From positions 99,321 through 163,320 of the forward strand of contig NZ_JABTBO010000001.1 of the NCBI RefSeq assembly GCF_014884965.1: a DNA stretch of 64,000 nucleotides. The letters are read 5' to 3'. The notes beneath the pieces are model-generated. The model searched no databases. It had not been told where the DNA came from and was given only the letters and a program-made list of their open reading frames with translations. Origin of the DNA: Spirabiliibacterium mucosae (GTDB taxonomy: Bacteria > Pseudomonadota > Gammaproteobacteria > Enterobacterales > Pasteurellaceae). Shown here one piece after another: positions 18,652 to 28,977 of this stretch; within the stretch, counting starts at the first letter, position 1, and every line of letters starts with the position of its first letter. A program made the position numbers and the translations under genes.

Positions 18652-19575
18652 TTAGCCGGCAAAATCGCCGAGCATCTCTTGTGTCGGCACAAAAAAGAGC
18701 GTGCCTGTTTGCGCGGTACTGAAATCCAAAATGCGGTCGGCATTGCCCACCGGATCGCCGATGAACATATTGGTCAGCATTTTTTTCACCGTGTCAAACG
18801 AGCTGGCATAACAGATAAAATAAGTGCCCATTTCGTTGTTGGCGGTATTGCCAAACGGCATATTATCGCGCACCACTTTCAAGTCATCGCCCACATTCGC
18901 CAGCGCGGAGTGCGCGTTGCTCGGTTTTTCCTCGTCGCTCATCTCGATGTCGTCGGCTTTCGAGCGGCCAATCACACACTCTTGCTCGCTCACGCTCAAC
19001 GCACGCCACGCGCGCATATCATGCAGGTATTTTTGCACGAATAGATAACTGCCGCCTTGATAAGCTGGGTCTTCCTCCCCGATCAAGCCAAAAAACGCAC
19101 GTGCTTCGCCTTGTGGGTTTTCCGTGCCGTCGACAAAGCCGAGAATGCTGCGCCCGTCCCAATAACGAAAGCCATGCACCTCTTCCACGCACTCGGCCAC
19201 CGGGTTGAGCACATCGCTGATTTGTGTGGCCAAATCAATGCTTAGGCTTGGCTCTTGGGTGCGAATGTGCAAATGCAAATCGCCACGGGTCGACACCGCC
19301 GTGTGCTTTTGCCCTTTGATTTCCACAAATTTTTCAAACTGCTTTGGCAACGGCTGAGGCAAATCCAGCAGCGCCCACGCCTCAAACCCGATGCCGAGCA
19401 CCACGCTTGCTTGCGTATGCGGGAAGCGGGTGTCTAAGCTGTGGTTGAGGTTGAGCACCAAGCTGCACAGGCGTTGAAAGTGCGGTTGCACGTCGGCACT
19501 GGCGTGGAAATTCCACACCATAAACACGGTATTATTGTTGGGGTTATCCAACACGTTTTGCGGTGTTGCTGCCAT
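18652..19575 (-). CDS. yfeX: DyP-type haem peroxidase, YfeX-like
   Basis: 307 residues, no signal peptide, so cytoplasmic. The family signature GFVDGTENP (GxxDG) is present near residue 150, with the downstream haem-binding His/Arg region (NAHSALANVG, VVRDNMPFG). YfeX-type enzymes are haem peroxidases that have been linked to porphyrinogen oxidation and, in disputed reports, to iron release from haem. It follows grxB by 11 bases and precedes xerD. Confidence 0.88.
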   Translation of the reverse strand: MAATPQNVLDNPNNNTVFMVWNFHASADVQPHFQRLCSLVLNLNHSLDTRFPHTQASVVLGIGFEAWALLDLPQPLPKQFEKFVEIKGQKHTAVSTRGDLHLHIRTQEPSLSIDLATQISDVLNPVAECVEEVHGFRYWDGRSILGFVDGTENPQGEARAFFGLIGEEDPAYQGGSYLFVQKYLHDMRAWRALSVSEQECVIGRSKADDIEMSDEEKPSNAHSALANVGDDLKVVRDNMPFGNTANNEMGTYFICYASSFDTVKKMLTNMFIGDPVGNADRILDFSTAQTGTLFFVPTQEMLGDFAG

Positions 19576-19586
19576 GCTGCCTCCCC

Positions 19587-20234
19587 CTAAAGCGCCATGT
19601 CATCAAGCAGCGCCACGCCCGATTTTTTCGCCATGGTGCGCACATAGGCAGCCACTTTTTCAGGGAACTGAAGGCCTTTAACCAACGTGAGCGAACGCAA
19701 GCTGGCAAAGAGGTGGAAGTCATCTTCCGAAAGCTCACCGTTGACCGCCTCAGGGGAGACAATCAAGCTGTCTAAAAAGGTCAGCGCCTTGTCCAGCTGG
19801 TTGATAAAGTGCGGTGTGAGGTCAAGCAATTTGTCCAAATCGCCAAGTTTGCCGGTCATGCGCTGCACATAGCGATCATAAGCCGCATCGGTTTTCAGCT
19901 CAGGGAATGGCGCATTGGCAAAGCGCGGATAAAGCAGGCTGTTGACCGTTTCACGGTGCTCGGCTTGCCACTGCGCAATCGCCGGCACACTCTCGCCTGT
20001 CACCAACGGCTTGCCATCAAGATTGTCGATAAAATGCACGATATCCATGCTTTCTGGCATAAACGTGCCGTCATCTTTCTCTAAAATCGGCACCACCTTG
20101 CTGCCGACCATTTTGGTTGGCGTGTCGACATCGTCTTCCATCAAAATAACTTTTTCAAACGGCACCTTCTTCAGCCCAAAAATCATCATCGCCTTAACAC
20201 AATACGGGCAATGCTCATAGACATACAATTTCAT
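19587..20234 (-). CDS. grxB: Glutaredoxin 2
   Basis: 215 residues: N-terminal thioredoxin-fold domain with the CPYC active site (YEHCPYCVKAMM, Cys 9 and 12) and a GST-like helical C-terminal domain, the GrxB architecture. It reduces disulfides with glutathione. The start at 20234 is preceded by GAGGTGAGT; the longer open frame upstream has no support. First gene of grxB-yfeX-xerD. Confidence 0.92.
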   Translation of the reverse strand: MKLYVYEHCPYCVKAMMIFGLKKVPFEKVILMEDDVDTPTKMVGSKVVPILEKDDGTFMPESMDIVHFIDNLDGKPLVTGESVPAIAQWQAEHRETVNSLLYPRFANAPFPELKTDAAYDRYVQRMTGKLGDLDKLLDLTPHFINQLDKALTFLDSLIVSPEAVNGELSEDDFHLFASLRSLTLVKGLQFPEKVAAYVRTMAKKSGVALLDDMAL

Positions 20235-20355
20235 ACTCACCTCGCTTGTTGGTTGTTTTGGGATATCATAAAACAATGGGGCACATTTTAACACCCCCAA
20301 GCATCAGGCTCGTTCATCAAGGTGTTAGGCACGATAACCCAACACCTTAATCAGA

Positions 20356-22551
20356 TTAAAACTTCACACTCAGTGTGCCCACAACGGTTCTCGGCAAGCC
20401 ATAAGAGTGCGAATTTGGGCTTGTGCGATAGCGTTTATTCAGCAGGTTTTCGACGTTGAGTGTAAAATCAGCATGTTGATTAAAGCGATAGCGCACCATG
20501 GCATCAACGACGGCGTAGGCTTTTTGACGCGACACTGATTTAGAGCGTGCAATTTGATCGCCACTCGCATTTTTTGGCAAGCCCCATGGCGTACGTTCAT
20601 TAATCTCACTTTGCCAGCGCAGGCCAACGCCTGCCATCAGTTTTTGCCATTGATAGCTGGTGAACAATTTCGCTTGCTTTCTTGGCACCTCCGGATTTTT
20701 AACCATGCCGTCTGACGTTTTGGCTTTAGCGTAGCTAAGCCCTGCCATGATCGCCCAGTTATCGGTGATTGCGCCATTGATCTCCAATTCAAAACCGCGC
20801 GCTTTAACTTTAGCATCAACATCGTAATAATCACACAGGGCATTATTTTGCGAATAATGCGCGCAATAGCCTACATTACTTTTGCGCGTTTCAAACAAGG
20901 ATAATGATCCATTTAAACGTTGATCAAAAAACTCTCCTTTTAATCCCACTTCTGTGTTGCTGCCTTTTTCGGGGTTGAGGTATTCGCCGTGAACATTCAC
21001 CTTGGTTTGAGGTTTAAAAATCTGCGCATAACTACTATAGAGCGATATATTGTTAGTCAAATCATAAACAACGCCAACATAAGGTGTAAAACTGCTCAGC
21101 GCGTTATTCCCATTGATATATTGTGTTTCTTCTTTGACTTTAAAAGCGGTATATCGGCCTCCAGCAATAAAGGCAAGCTTATCCGTCAAATAAAGCCGTG
21201 TTGCCCCATAGCCACCGAGTTGGCGAATACGGTTATAATCCATAGCATTCGACACCCACGGCGCGATAGTATAATCGCCGTTGAAATTCACGATGTTATC
21301 CAGCCCGCGCATACGATTAATTTGGCGTTGATAACGTGGTTGATCGCTTTTTAAATCATAGCCACTTAAACCAAACATCGCATCATGTTGCCGCCCCCAC
21401 AGATCGTAATGCCCATTAAGTGCTAACGTGAAATTGTGCTGCACTGGCTGCTCGTCACTGCGGACAATCACGCCTGCCCCCATTTGAGCCGCACGATTGA
21501 CAAATAAAGAACCTACAACGCCCGCAACTTGGTCACGATGGCCTTTGATATAGCCATATTCTGCTTTGAGCGTCCAGTTTTCATTTAATCGATGCGTCAA
21601 CTCAGTAAACACATTGATATTGTGATAATTGACATAAGAGCCATTAATCGTGGCGTTATAGCCTTTTTTCACTGAAATTGGATCACCGTTAGTGTCATAT
21701 AACACCAAGCCAAACATGGATGAATTACGATCGCGCATGTATTGATATGTGCCGCCTAATGTGAAGGTGGTGTCATCTGAAATATCCCACTCAGTGATAC
21801 CATAGAGCATGCCATTGCGGTTATCACTGCGATCTTGAAAGCTATCCGCTTGGGTAAACGCGCCGACCAAACGACCACGCAGCGTTTTATCCTGATTTAA
21901 ACTCCCTGAGAGGTCGCTTTGCACGCCGTATAAATTATCGCTGCCCGCTTTCAAGGCCACATTGCCTTGAAAATCCGCTGTTGGGCGCTTGCGATGCAAG
22001 CTAATCGTAGCACTCGGTTGCCCTGAACCGTCCATCAGTGCGGTGGCACCTCGCAATACTTCAATGCGATCATATTGTGCGGTATTGATCATGCTCCACG
22101 CATTCGGCTCCGCCCCAGGCCCTTTGCCACCTAAGCCAACGATATTGATTGGCATGCCATCCAGCTGAAAATTTTCCACTTTGTTACCGCGAGCATAAAG
22201 CACCGTGTAGCCTGAAATTTTTGACCCTTTGGTATCGGTATAAAGCCCAACGGCTTGCTCCACCACCTTGCCCAGCGTGGTGAGGTTTTGATCATCAATT
22301 TGTTGTGCCGACACAATACTGATGTTTTGTGGAGTTTGTCGCAATGTCATCGGCATACCCGTTGCTGTGCTTGTGCCATAGGCACCATAACCTTGGGTAT
22401 AACTCTCTGTGGCTTTCACCTTGGTGGCTTTGCCTTGCACATGGACGGTATCCAACTCAACTGCGTCGGCGAGTGCTGGATAAGCTAAAGGTAATAACGC
22501 GAGAAAGAGCCGAGAAAAGGGAAAGTGCGGTCGGGGTGTGAACGGTTGCAT
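20356..22551 (-). CDS. TonB-dependent ferric-siderophore receptor (FhuE/FpvA-like)
   Basis: 731 residues: signal peptide (to about residue 28, ALADA), TonB box DTVHVQG, plug domain with TLRQTPQNISIVSAQQI, IEVLRGATALMDGSGQPSATI, and a barrel ending YGLPRTVVGTLSVKF with terminal Phe. The plug motif is that of the siderophore-receptor subfamily (TIGR01783 type). It likely imports a ferric hydroxamate- or mixed-type siderophore; the exact ligand cannot be read. It is divergent from an AraC-type regulator, and a Fur-like box lies between them. Confidence 0.88.
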   Translation of the reverse strand: MQPFTPRPHFPFSRLFLALLPLAYPALADAVELDTVHVQGKATKVKATESYTQGYGAYGTSTATGMPMTLRQTPQNISIVSAQQIDDQNLTTLGKVVEQAVGLYTDTKGSKISGYTVLYARGNKVENFQLDGMPINIVGLGGKGPGAEPNAWSMINTAQYDRIEVLRGATALMDGSGQPSATISLHRKRPTADFQGNVALKAGSDNLYGVQSDLSGSLNQDKTLRGRLVGAFTQADSFQDRSDNRNGMLYGITEWDISDDTTFTLGGTYQYMRDRNSSMFGLVLYDTNGDPISVKKGYNATINGSYVNYHNINVFTELTHRLNENWTLKAEYGYIKGHRDQVAGVVGSLFVNRAAQMGAGVIVRSDEQPVQHNFTLALNGHYDLWGRQHDAMFGLSGYDLKSDQPRYQRQINRMRGLDNIVNFNGDYTIAPWVSNAMDYNRIRQLGGYGATRLYLTDKLAFIAGGRYTAFKVKEETQYINGNNALSSFTPYVGVVYDLTNNISLYSSYAQIFKPQTKVNVHGEYLNPEKGSNTEVGLKGEFFDQRLNGSLSLFETRKSNVGYCAHYSQNNALCDYYDVDAKVKARGFELEINGAITDNWAIMAGLSYAKAKTSDGMVKNPEVPRKQAKLFTSYQWQKLMAGVGLRWQSEINERTPWGLPKNASGDQIARSKSVSRQKAYAVVDAMVRYRFNQHADFTLNVENLLNKRYRTSPNSHSYGLPRTVVGTLSVKF

Positions 22552-22585
22552 AGGCTGTCCTTGTTAAAAACGTGATTTTACAAAC

Positions 22586-22598
22586 GATAATTATTCGC
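22586..22598. promoter_or_regulatory. Fur-like box between siderophore receptor and AraC regulator
   Basis: GATAATTATTCGC matches the inner Fur core GATAAT-N-ATTATC at 10 of 12 specified positions. Its place in the divergent promoter region suggests iron control of both directions. Confidence 0.5.
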
Positions 22599-22684
22599 AT
22601 AACATGGCTATTGTAGGCGAAGTGCAGATATCCCATCACACCTAGCAGACAATTTTATCCCCCGCGAGAGGAAATAAAACACTT

Positions 22685-23560
22685 ATGGACACCAAACTGT
22701 ATAGACAAATCGATCCATTCCCTGAATTATTAGGCGTGCAACACTATCATGATTTTGGTAACGGCTTGTCGTGGAAGTCAGCAAAACTCTATTGCCAGCG
22801 TGAAAAATTAACAGCAGATATCACGTTTCATTCGAGTTTGCGATTGGTGTTTACCTTAAGTGGCAAAACGCATTTGCATTACGGTGGCCATAGCATGCAA
22901 CTGTATGCTAATGAGGGCGCAATGGTGTCAAATTTTGATGATACGCTTGATGGGCATAAACATTTTTATGCCGGCGCCATGCAACATGAAATTGTGCTCT
23001 TTTTTACGTTGCCTTGGCTGCACAAGCACGGCATTCATGGCGATATTTTAGATCAACTGCAGCACAGATTGTGGCAAAAGCAGTTTACCATCACAACCAG
23101 TATGCGGATTTATCTTATGCAGCTTTTACACAGTGAAAACAGCCCATCACATTGGCAAAGTGCGGTGCAACAAAATCTCTGTATGTCGTTACTGCTTGAG
23201 ATTTTGCAGCAACTCTTCCCGTATCCGTCACACAGTGATGTACCGTGCCAGCATGATAAACGCCTAGACACGTTGTTTGAACTGCTCCATAGCAGCAAAG
23301 CTGACAATTGGACATTAGCGCAAATTGCGCATCATTGCTGTAGCAATCCAACGACATTACAGGCGGCATTTAAAGCGCGCTATAACACCACCATTATGCA
23401 CTATTTACAGCAATTAAAAATGCAACGTGCCAAACAAGCCCTAATGAGTGGGTTGAGTGTGAATGAGGCCGCGATGCTGGTTGGCTATCGCAAAACAGAG
23501 TGTTTTAGTGCGCAATTTTACAAAACCTTTGGCCAATACCCTAGCCAATTTAAAACATAA
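22685..23560 (+). CDS. AraC-family regulator, PchR/YbtA-like
   Basis: 291 residues: an N-terminal sensing domain and a C-terminal double helix-turn-helix (from about residue 210; WTLAQIAHHCCSNPTTLQAAF and SVNEAAMLVGYRKTECFSAQF). Members next to siderophore receptor genes usually bind the ferric siderophore and activate its uptake genes. Cysteine- and histidine-rich compared with neighbours. It is divergent from the receptor and 8 bases before the MFS gene; a USS fills that gap. Confidence 0.85.
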   Translation: MDTKLYRQIDPFPELLGVQHYHDFGNGLSWKSAKLYCQREKLTADITFHSSLRLVFTLSGKTHLHYGGHSMQLYANEGAMVSNFDDTLDGHKHFYAGAMQHEIVLFFTLPWLHKHGIHGDILDQLQHRLWQKQFTITTSMRIYLMQLLHSENSPSHWQSAVQQNLCMSLLLEILQQLFPYPSHSDVPCQHDKRLDTLFELLHSSKADNWTLAQIAHHCCSNPTTLQAAFKARYNTTIMHYLQQLKMQRAKQALMSGLSVNEAAMLVGYRKTECFSAQFYKTFGQYPSQFKT

Positions 23561-23568
23561 AGTGCGGT

Positions 23569-24783
23569 ATGAAACAGCAATCTCTGATCACATTTCTCTT
23601 CTCGAGCACCTATATCAGCCAGCATATTGGGTCTGCTTTTATTAACATGACACTGGTTGTGATTTTGCGCCAACATGGCGCGACCCTCAGCCAACTGAGC
23701 CTGCTGCAATTTATCATTTTGCCCTATTCGTTACGTTTTTTATGGGCACCGTTAGTTGACCGCTTTGGCTCACCGCGCTGGGGGCATTTTCGCAGCTGGC
23801 TGCTGCCAACACAGTGTGCCATGGTATTGTTTTTATTAAGCGCATCCACATTTGACCCATTGGCCGATATCCACACATTATTTGTCATTTTATTTCTGTT
23901 TATGATCATGACAGGCACGCAAGACCTTGCCCTTGACGGATTGGCGTGCTCAGGATTTGATAAAAACGAACGTCACGTCATCAACAGTATTCAAGTGGCC
24001 TGTGGGCTGATTGGCAATCTTATTGGTGGTGCGCTGGTGATCATTTATCCACACATTCATTGGCATGGTGCATTATGGATTCTTGCCAGCCTCTCGGCCG
24101 TTCCCATTGTTTTTATCATCTTGTTCAAAGAGCATCGCACTACCTCCCAAACCGCACTTTCATTGCGCATAGGCTGGATGCAACTCGTGTCCTTTTGGCG
24201 CGGAAAACTTCACTGGTTAGGCCTGCTTTTTCTCTACTCTGTGATTATCTCAGGCTGCTTTGCTATTCTTTCACCTGTGCTCGTGGATGCAGGCTGGTCG
24301 TTTGCTCAAATCGGCACAATGAAAAACTATGGTGTTATTGTCGGGCTTATCAGTGTCGTGCTGATTGTGCCACTGAGCAAAAAATACCCGAGAGAAAAAA
24401 GCCTGCGCTTATTAACCGCACTTCAACTGGTCTGCTTGGGCTGTTTTATTCCGCTGCTACAAGGGCAACATACCGTTTTCTGGGCTTACCTTGCCGTAAC
24501 TGCCAGTTATTTGTGCTTTGCACCGATTTTTACCTTAAACAGTGCATTAATGATGGACTTAGCTGCCAAAACCGACTTGCCAAGCACCTCCTACACCGTG
24601 CAAATCGCCGTAATGATGTTATTTTCCATCTGCTCATCGGCACTATGTTTACATCTTGCCGAACACATGGGCTATCAATGGGTTGTTTATCTCTCCATTA
24701 GTTGCGCCTTGCTCGTGTTTATCTGCATTCCTTATGTTATCCAAGGACTTTTTTATGACAAAAACGCCCATCGCGGATCGTGA
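23569..24783 (+). CDS. MFS inner-membrane siderophore importer, RhtX/FptX-like
   Basis: 404 residues with about 12 hydrophobic segments. GTQDLALDGLA is the signature shared by the AmpG and RhtX/FptX groups of the major facilitator superfamily; the neighbourhood (siderophore receptor, AraC regulator, flavin reductase) favours RhtX/FptX, which carry a siderophore across the inner membrane without an ABC transporter. AmpG-type muropeptide transport is the alternative. The start overlaps a USS and has no clear ribosome site. Its 3' end overlaps the next gene by 29 bases. Confidence 0.8.
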   Translation: MKQQSLITFLFSSTYISQHIGSAFINMTLVVILRQHGATLSQLSLLQFIILPYSLRFLWAPLVDRFGSPRWGHFRSWLLPTQCAMVLFLLSASTFDPLADIHTLFVILFLFMIMTGTQDLALDGLACSGFDKNERHVINSIQVACGLIGNLIGGALVIIYPHIHWHGALWILASLSAVPIVFIILFKEHRTTSQTALSLRIGWMQLVSFWRGKLHWLGLLFLYSVIISGCFAILSPVLVDAGWSFAQIGTMKNYGVIVGLISVVLIVPLSKKYPREKSLRLLTALQLVCLGCFIPLLQGQHTVFWAYLAVTASYLCFAPIFTLNSALMMDLAAKTDLPSTSYTVQIAVMMLFSICSSALCLHLAEHMGYQWVVYLSISCALLVFICIPYVIQGLFYDKNAHRGS

Positions 24784-25711
24784 TCTCAAACTTGATATTA
24801 TTGAGCATGTGAATGATGATCACCGAAAAGAGTTGCTCGCCATTGCCCAAGTCTATCTCTCAAAGCAAATCACACAAGCCACATTGTGCGATTTATACCA
24901 CGAAGGCATGCTGCTGCTCACCGAAAGTCCAAAAGGCCAACACACTCAGTTTGTGGCTTTTGAATCGCAAGGTGATTTGCATGCAAATGTACGTCATCTT
25001 GCCATGCAAGCACAACAGCGCCAACAAGCCACAACGCCCACACAATGGCGCTTTTGCTTAATTGACGCCACTCAGCTCACACCGAATATGCGTCGCCTTG
25101 TGCTACAAACAGACCACGCTATTCCTCAAAATTCACCAGGTTATGCGTAGGCATTTATCATCAACACGCAGCCCGAGGTTCTCCGCCGTTACTACACGCT
25201 ACGCAAAGCCATTCAACCGCCACACACGCGGCATTTTCTCGCTTATGTTGATGTGTATTGCCATGGCTACACGCCAGGCACCACCTGGGCAAGAGGACTG
25301 ACAGTGGGTGATGAAGTGTTTGCTGATGGCGAATTTTATGAGCATACCGAGCATCTTCAAGCGGGGCAGGCGCTTTTGCTCGCCGATGAAACCGCACTGC
25401 CGACTGTCGCACATATTCTCGAAGGCTGGCAAAACCCTATTAGCCCTATCGTTATCATAATCACCCACGACAGTGCTGATCAAACCTACCTCAAGGACAT
25501 CACGCTGCCAGCCAATAGTCAGGTTTTTACGCTCAATTATGAACATGGCGAAGAAAACATCATGGCTTGCCTTGAACAGATTGACACCATCGACACCGTC
25601 TGGGGCGCATGTGAGCAACATTTGGCAAAAACGCTCCGTCATTATTTCCGCAACCAGCGAAAATTGACTAGCACAAATAACAAAATGAAAGGTTATTGGA
25701 TTAAAAAGTAA
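24755..25711 (+). pseudogene. Siderophore-interacting flavoprotein reductase with N-terminal DUF2470-like domain, interrupted by TAG at codon 132
   Basis: Starts at 24755 after AAGGA. Residues about 10-100 resemble the DUF2470/HugZ-type domain (VNDDHRKELLAIAQ). The rest is a siderophore-interacting protein (SIP): FAD-binding RRYYTLRKA, then TTWARGLTVGDEVF and the reductase domain. SIP enzymes reduce ferric siderophores in the cytoplasm to release iron. An in-frame TAG at 25148-25150 sits in NSPGYA-stop-AFIINTQPE; otherwise the frame is intact over 319 codons including the stop. Either a recent nonsense mutation or a base error. Last gene of the siderophore operon. Confidence 0.75.
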
Positions 25712-25742
25712 AGTGCGGTCAGGGTATAACTGACCGCACTTT
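25710..25742. terminator. USS-pair terminator between siderophore operon and carB
   Basis: A perfect 13-base stem, AAAGTGCGGTCAG and CTGACCGCACTTT, with a 7-base loop, between convergent genes. Confidence 0.75.
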
Positions 25743-25745
25743 CAC

Positions 25746-28700
25746 TTAGTGCATATCCTGCAGGCGATAAACTTGCGTTTGGCGCAGGCTTTCGAGGCCT
25801 TGGCTGAGGGCCTCGCCGCCGGCGATGGTGGTGTAAAGCGGGATGCGCATTTGCAATGCGCTGGTGCGAATGGAGTGGCTGTCAGCGACCGATTCAGGCT
25901 GCGCGCCTGCGGTGTTGATGATCATGGCGATTTCGCCGTTTTTGATGGCATCAACGATATGCGGGCGACCTTCGCGCACTTTGTTGACAATTTGCACACC
26001 TAAGCCGTGCTCACGCAGGAATTGCGCAGTGCCGCGAGTTGAGCACAAGCCGTAGCCGAGTTGTTGCAGCGCTTTGGCCAGGCCAACGAGCTTGGTTTTG
26101 TCGCTGTCGACCACCGAGAGGAAGATTTTGCCTGAGGCCGGCAGCCGCTCGCCAGCACCAAGTTGTGCTTTCACAAAGGCTTCGGCAAAGCTTTCGCCCA
26201 CGCTCATCACCTCACCGGTGGAGCGCATCTCTGGCCCCAAAATGGTGTCCACACCTGGGAATTTGATGAACGGGAACACCGCCTCCTTCACGCTGTATAA
26301 GTGCGGTAGGGTTTCTTTCACCACGTCTTGCTCGGCCAGCGAAATACCCGCCATCACTTTGGCGGCGATTTTCGCCAGCGGCACGCCGGTGGCTTTGGAG
26401 ACAAACGGCACGGTGCGTGAGGCGCGTGGGTTGACCTCGAGCACATAAACATCACCTTCTTTCACGGCAAATTGCACATTCATCAAGCCTACCACGTTGA
26501 GCGCTTTGGCCATCGCCACGGTTTGGCGGCGGATTTCATCTTGAATGTCATCACTTAGTGAATATGGCGGCAGCGAGCAGGCGGAGTCACCGCTGTGAAT
26601 GCCCGCTTGCTCGATGTGTTGCATAATCCCGCCGATCACCACAGTTTGGCCGTCGCTAATGCAATCCACGTCCACTTCGATGGCGTCGTTGAGGAAGTGG
26701 TCAAGCAAAATCGGGCTGTCGTCGGAGACTTTCACCGCCTCACGCATATAGCGCGTTAATTCGTCGTCGTTATAGACAATTTGCATCGCGCGCCCACCAA
26801 GCACATAAGACGGGCGCACCACCAGCGGGTAGCCCACCTCTTGCGCCAGCGCCAAGGCTTGCTCGCTGCTGTGCGCAATGCGGTTTTCAGGCTGCTTGAG
26901 GTTGAGCTGCTGCAAAATGTGTTGAAAGCGCTCGCGGTCTTCGGCGGCGTCAATGCTGTCCGCCGAGGTGCCGATAATGCGCACGCCATTGTCGTGCAGC
27001 GCGTTAGCCAGTTTGAGCGGCGTTTGCCCGCCGTAATGCACAATCACGCCGAACGGATTTTCAATACGTACGATTTCTAGCACTTCTTCAAGCGTCAACG
27101 GTTCAAAATAGAGCCTGTCGGCGGTGTCGAAATCGGTCGAGACGGTTTCAGGGTTGCAGTTAACCATAATGGTTTCAAAACCCGCCTCTTTAAGCGCCAG
27201 CGCGGCGTGCACGCAGCAATAATCAAACTCGATCCCCTGGCCTATGCGGTTCGGGCCGCCACCTAAAATCATCACTTTTTTGCGATCGGTTGGGCGCGCT
27301 TCGCACTCTTGCTCGTAGGTGGAATAGAGATACGCCGTGTCAGATGTGAATTCCGCCGCGCAGGTGTCCACCCGTTTGTACACTGGGTGCAGCCCCAGCT
27401 CGCCGCGTTTGGCGCGCACCGCACTTTCATCACATTTCACCAATTGCGCAATGCGCTTGTCGGCAAAGCCTTTGCGTTTGAGCCGGCGCAGCTCGTGGTA
27501 GTCGAGATCGTCAAGCGTTTTTTGCTCCAGTGCCAGCTCGTCTTGCACCAAATCGCGAATTTGCACTAAAAACCACGGGTCAATTTTGCTGTAATGATAG
27601 ACCTCATCAATCGGCCAGCCGCTGGCCAGCGCGTCCGCCACATACAAAATGCGCTCAGGGCCTGGGTTGGAAAGCTCGGTGCGCAGTTTTTCGGTGTCTT
27701 CTGTTTTGAGGTTGAAGCCGCAAATGCCTGTTTCCAGCCCACGCAGCGCTTTTTGGAGCGATTCTTGGAAGGTGCGCCCCATCGCCATCACTTCACCGAC
27801 GGATTTCATTTGGGTGGTGAGGCGGTCGTCGGCTTGCGGGAATTTTTCAAAGGCAAAGCGCGGCACTTTGGTCACCACATAGTCAATCGACGGCTCAAAT
27901 GAAGACGGGATCAAGCCACCTGTGATGTCGTTGCGTAGCTCGTTTAAGGTATACCCCACCGCCAACTTCGCCGCCACTTTCGCGATCGGAAAGCCCGTGG
28001 CTTTCGAGGCCAGCGCGGAAGAGCGGCTCACGCGCGGGTTCATTTCAATCACGATCATCTCGCCGTTTTCAGGGTTGACGGCAAATTGCACATTCGATCC
28101 GCCAGTGTCAACGCCAATCTCCCGCAGCACGGCAAGCGAGGCGTTGCGCATAATTTGGTATTCTTTATCGGTCAGGGTTTGCGCTGGCGCCACGGTGATG
28201 GAATCCCCTGTGTGTACGCCCATGGCGTCGAGGTTTTCAATCGAACAAATAATAATACAGTTGTCCGCCTTGTCGCGCACCACTTCCATTTCGTACTCTT
28301 TCCAGCCCAGCACCGATTGCTCAATCAGCAATTCATGGGTGGGCGAGGCATCAAAGCCACGCTCGCAAATGGCTTGAAATTCATCGCGGTTGTAGGCAAT
28401 CCCGCCGCCGCTGCCGCCCATGGTGAACGACGGGCGAATCAGCGTTGGAAAGCCGACCGCACTTTGCGCTTGCCACGCCTCTTCAAAGGTGTGCGCCACA
28501 AAGGATTTTGGCGTATTCAAGCCAATTTTGGCCATCGCCTCTTTAAACCGCCCACGATCTTCGGCTTTGTCGATGGCATCTTCAGTTGCGCCAATCAGCT
28601 CCACATCGTATTTTTTCAGCACGCCGTGTTTAGCGAGATCGAGCGCGCAGTTAAGTGCGGTTTGCCCGCCCATAGTCGGCAAGATCGCATCAGGTCGTTC

Positions 28701-28940
28701 ACGTTCGATGATTTTTTCCACCGTTTCCCAGCGGATCGGCTCAATATAAGTGGCATCGGCCATATTCGGGTCAGTCATAATGGTCGCAGGGTTGGAGTTG
28801 ACCAAAATCACGCGGTAACCCTCTTCACGCAGCGCTTTGCACGCCTGCGCGCCAGAGTAGTCAAACTCGCACGCTTGCCCAATCACAATCGGCCCTGCCC
28901 CGATAATTAAAATACTGTTTATGTCTGTACGTTTTGGCAT
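25746..28940 (-). CDS. carB: Carbamoyl-phosphate synthase, large subunit
   Basis: 1064 residues, close to the 1073 of E. coli. Two homologous ATP-grasp halves are visible: the first starts [23 protein letters not shown], the second [20 protein letters not shown]. The C-terminal MGS-like allosteric domain follows. It makes carbamoyl phosphate for arginine and pyrimidines, using ammonia from CarA. Unlike in E. coli, carA and carB are separated by a phzF-like gene. Confidence 0.96.
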   Translation of the reverse strand: MPKRTDINSILIIGAGPIVIGQACEFDYSGAQACKALREEGYRVILVNSNPATIMTDPNMADATYIEPIRWETVEKIIERERPDAILPTMGGQTALNCALDLAKHGVLKKYDVELIGATEDAIDKAEDRGRFKEAMAKIGLNTPKSFVAHTFEEAWQAQSAVGFPTLIRPSFTMGGSGGGIAYNRDEFQAICERGFDASPTHELLIEQSVLGWKEYEMEVVRDKADNCIIICSIENLDAMGVHTGDSITVAPAQTLTDKEYQIMRNASLAVLREIGVDTGGSNVQFAVNPENGEMIVIEMNPRVSRSSALASKATGFPIAKVAAKLAVGYTLNELRNDITGGLIPSSFEPSIDYVVTKVPRFAFEKFPQADDRLTTQMKSVGEVMAMGRTFQESLQKALRGLETGICGFNLKTEDTEKLRTELSNPGPERILYVADALASGWPIDEVYHYSKIDPWFLVQIRDLVQDELALEQKTLDDLDYHELRRLKRKGFADKRIAQLVKCDESAVRAKRGELGLHPVYKRVDTCAAEFTSDTAYLYSTYEQECEARPTDRKKVMILGGGPNRIGQGIEFDYCCVHAALALKEAGFETIMVNCNPETVSTDFDTADRLYFEPLTLEEVLEIVRIENPFGVIVHYGGQTPLKLANALHDNGVRIIGTSADSIDAAEDRERFQHILQQLNLKQPENRIAHSSEQALALAQEVGYPLVVRPSYVLGGRAMQIVYNDDELTRYMREAVKVSDDSPILLDHFLNDAIEVDVDCISDGQTVVIGGIMQHIEQAGIHSGDSACSLPPYSLSDDIQDEIRRQTVAMAKALNVVGLMNVQFAVKEGDVYVLEVNPRASRTVPFVSKATGVPLAKIAAKVMAGISLAEQDVVKETLPHLYSVKEAVFPFIKFPGVDTILGPEMRSTGEVMSVGESFAEAFVKAQLGAGERLPASGKIFLSVVDSDKTKLVGLAKALQQLGYGLCSTRGTAQFLREHGLGVQIVNKVREGRPHIVDAIKNGEIAMIINTAGAQPESVADSHSIRTSALQMRIPLYTTIAGGEALSQGLESLRQTQVYRLQDMH

Positions 28941-28977
28941 TTTGCTTTCTCTATTTTGTCAATGTTCTGTCGTTGTG

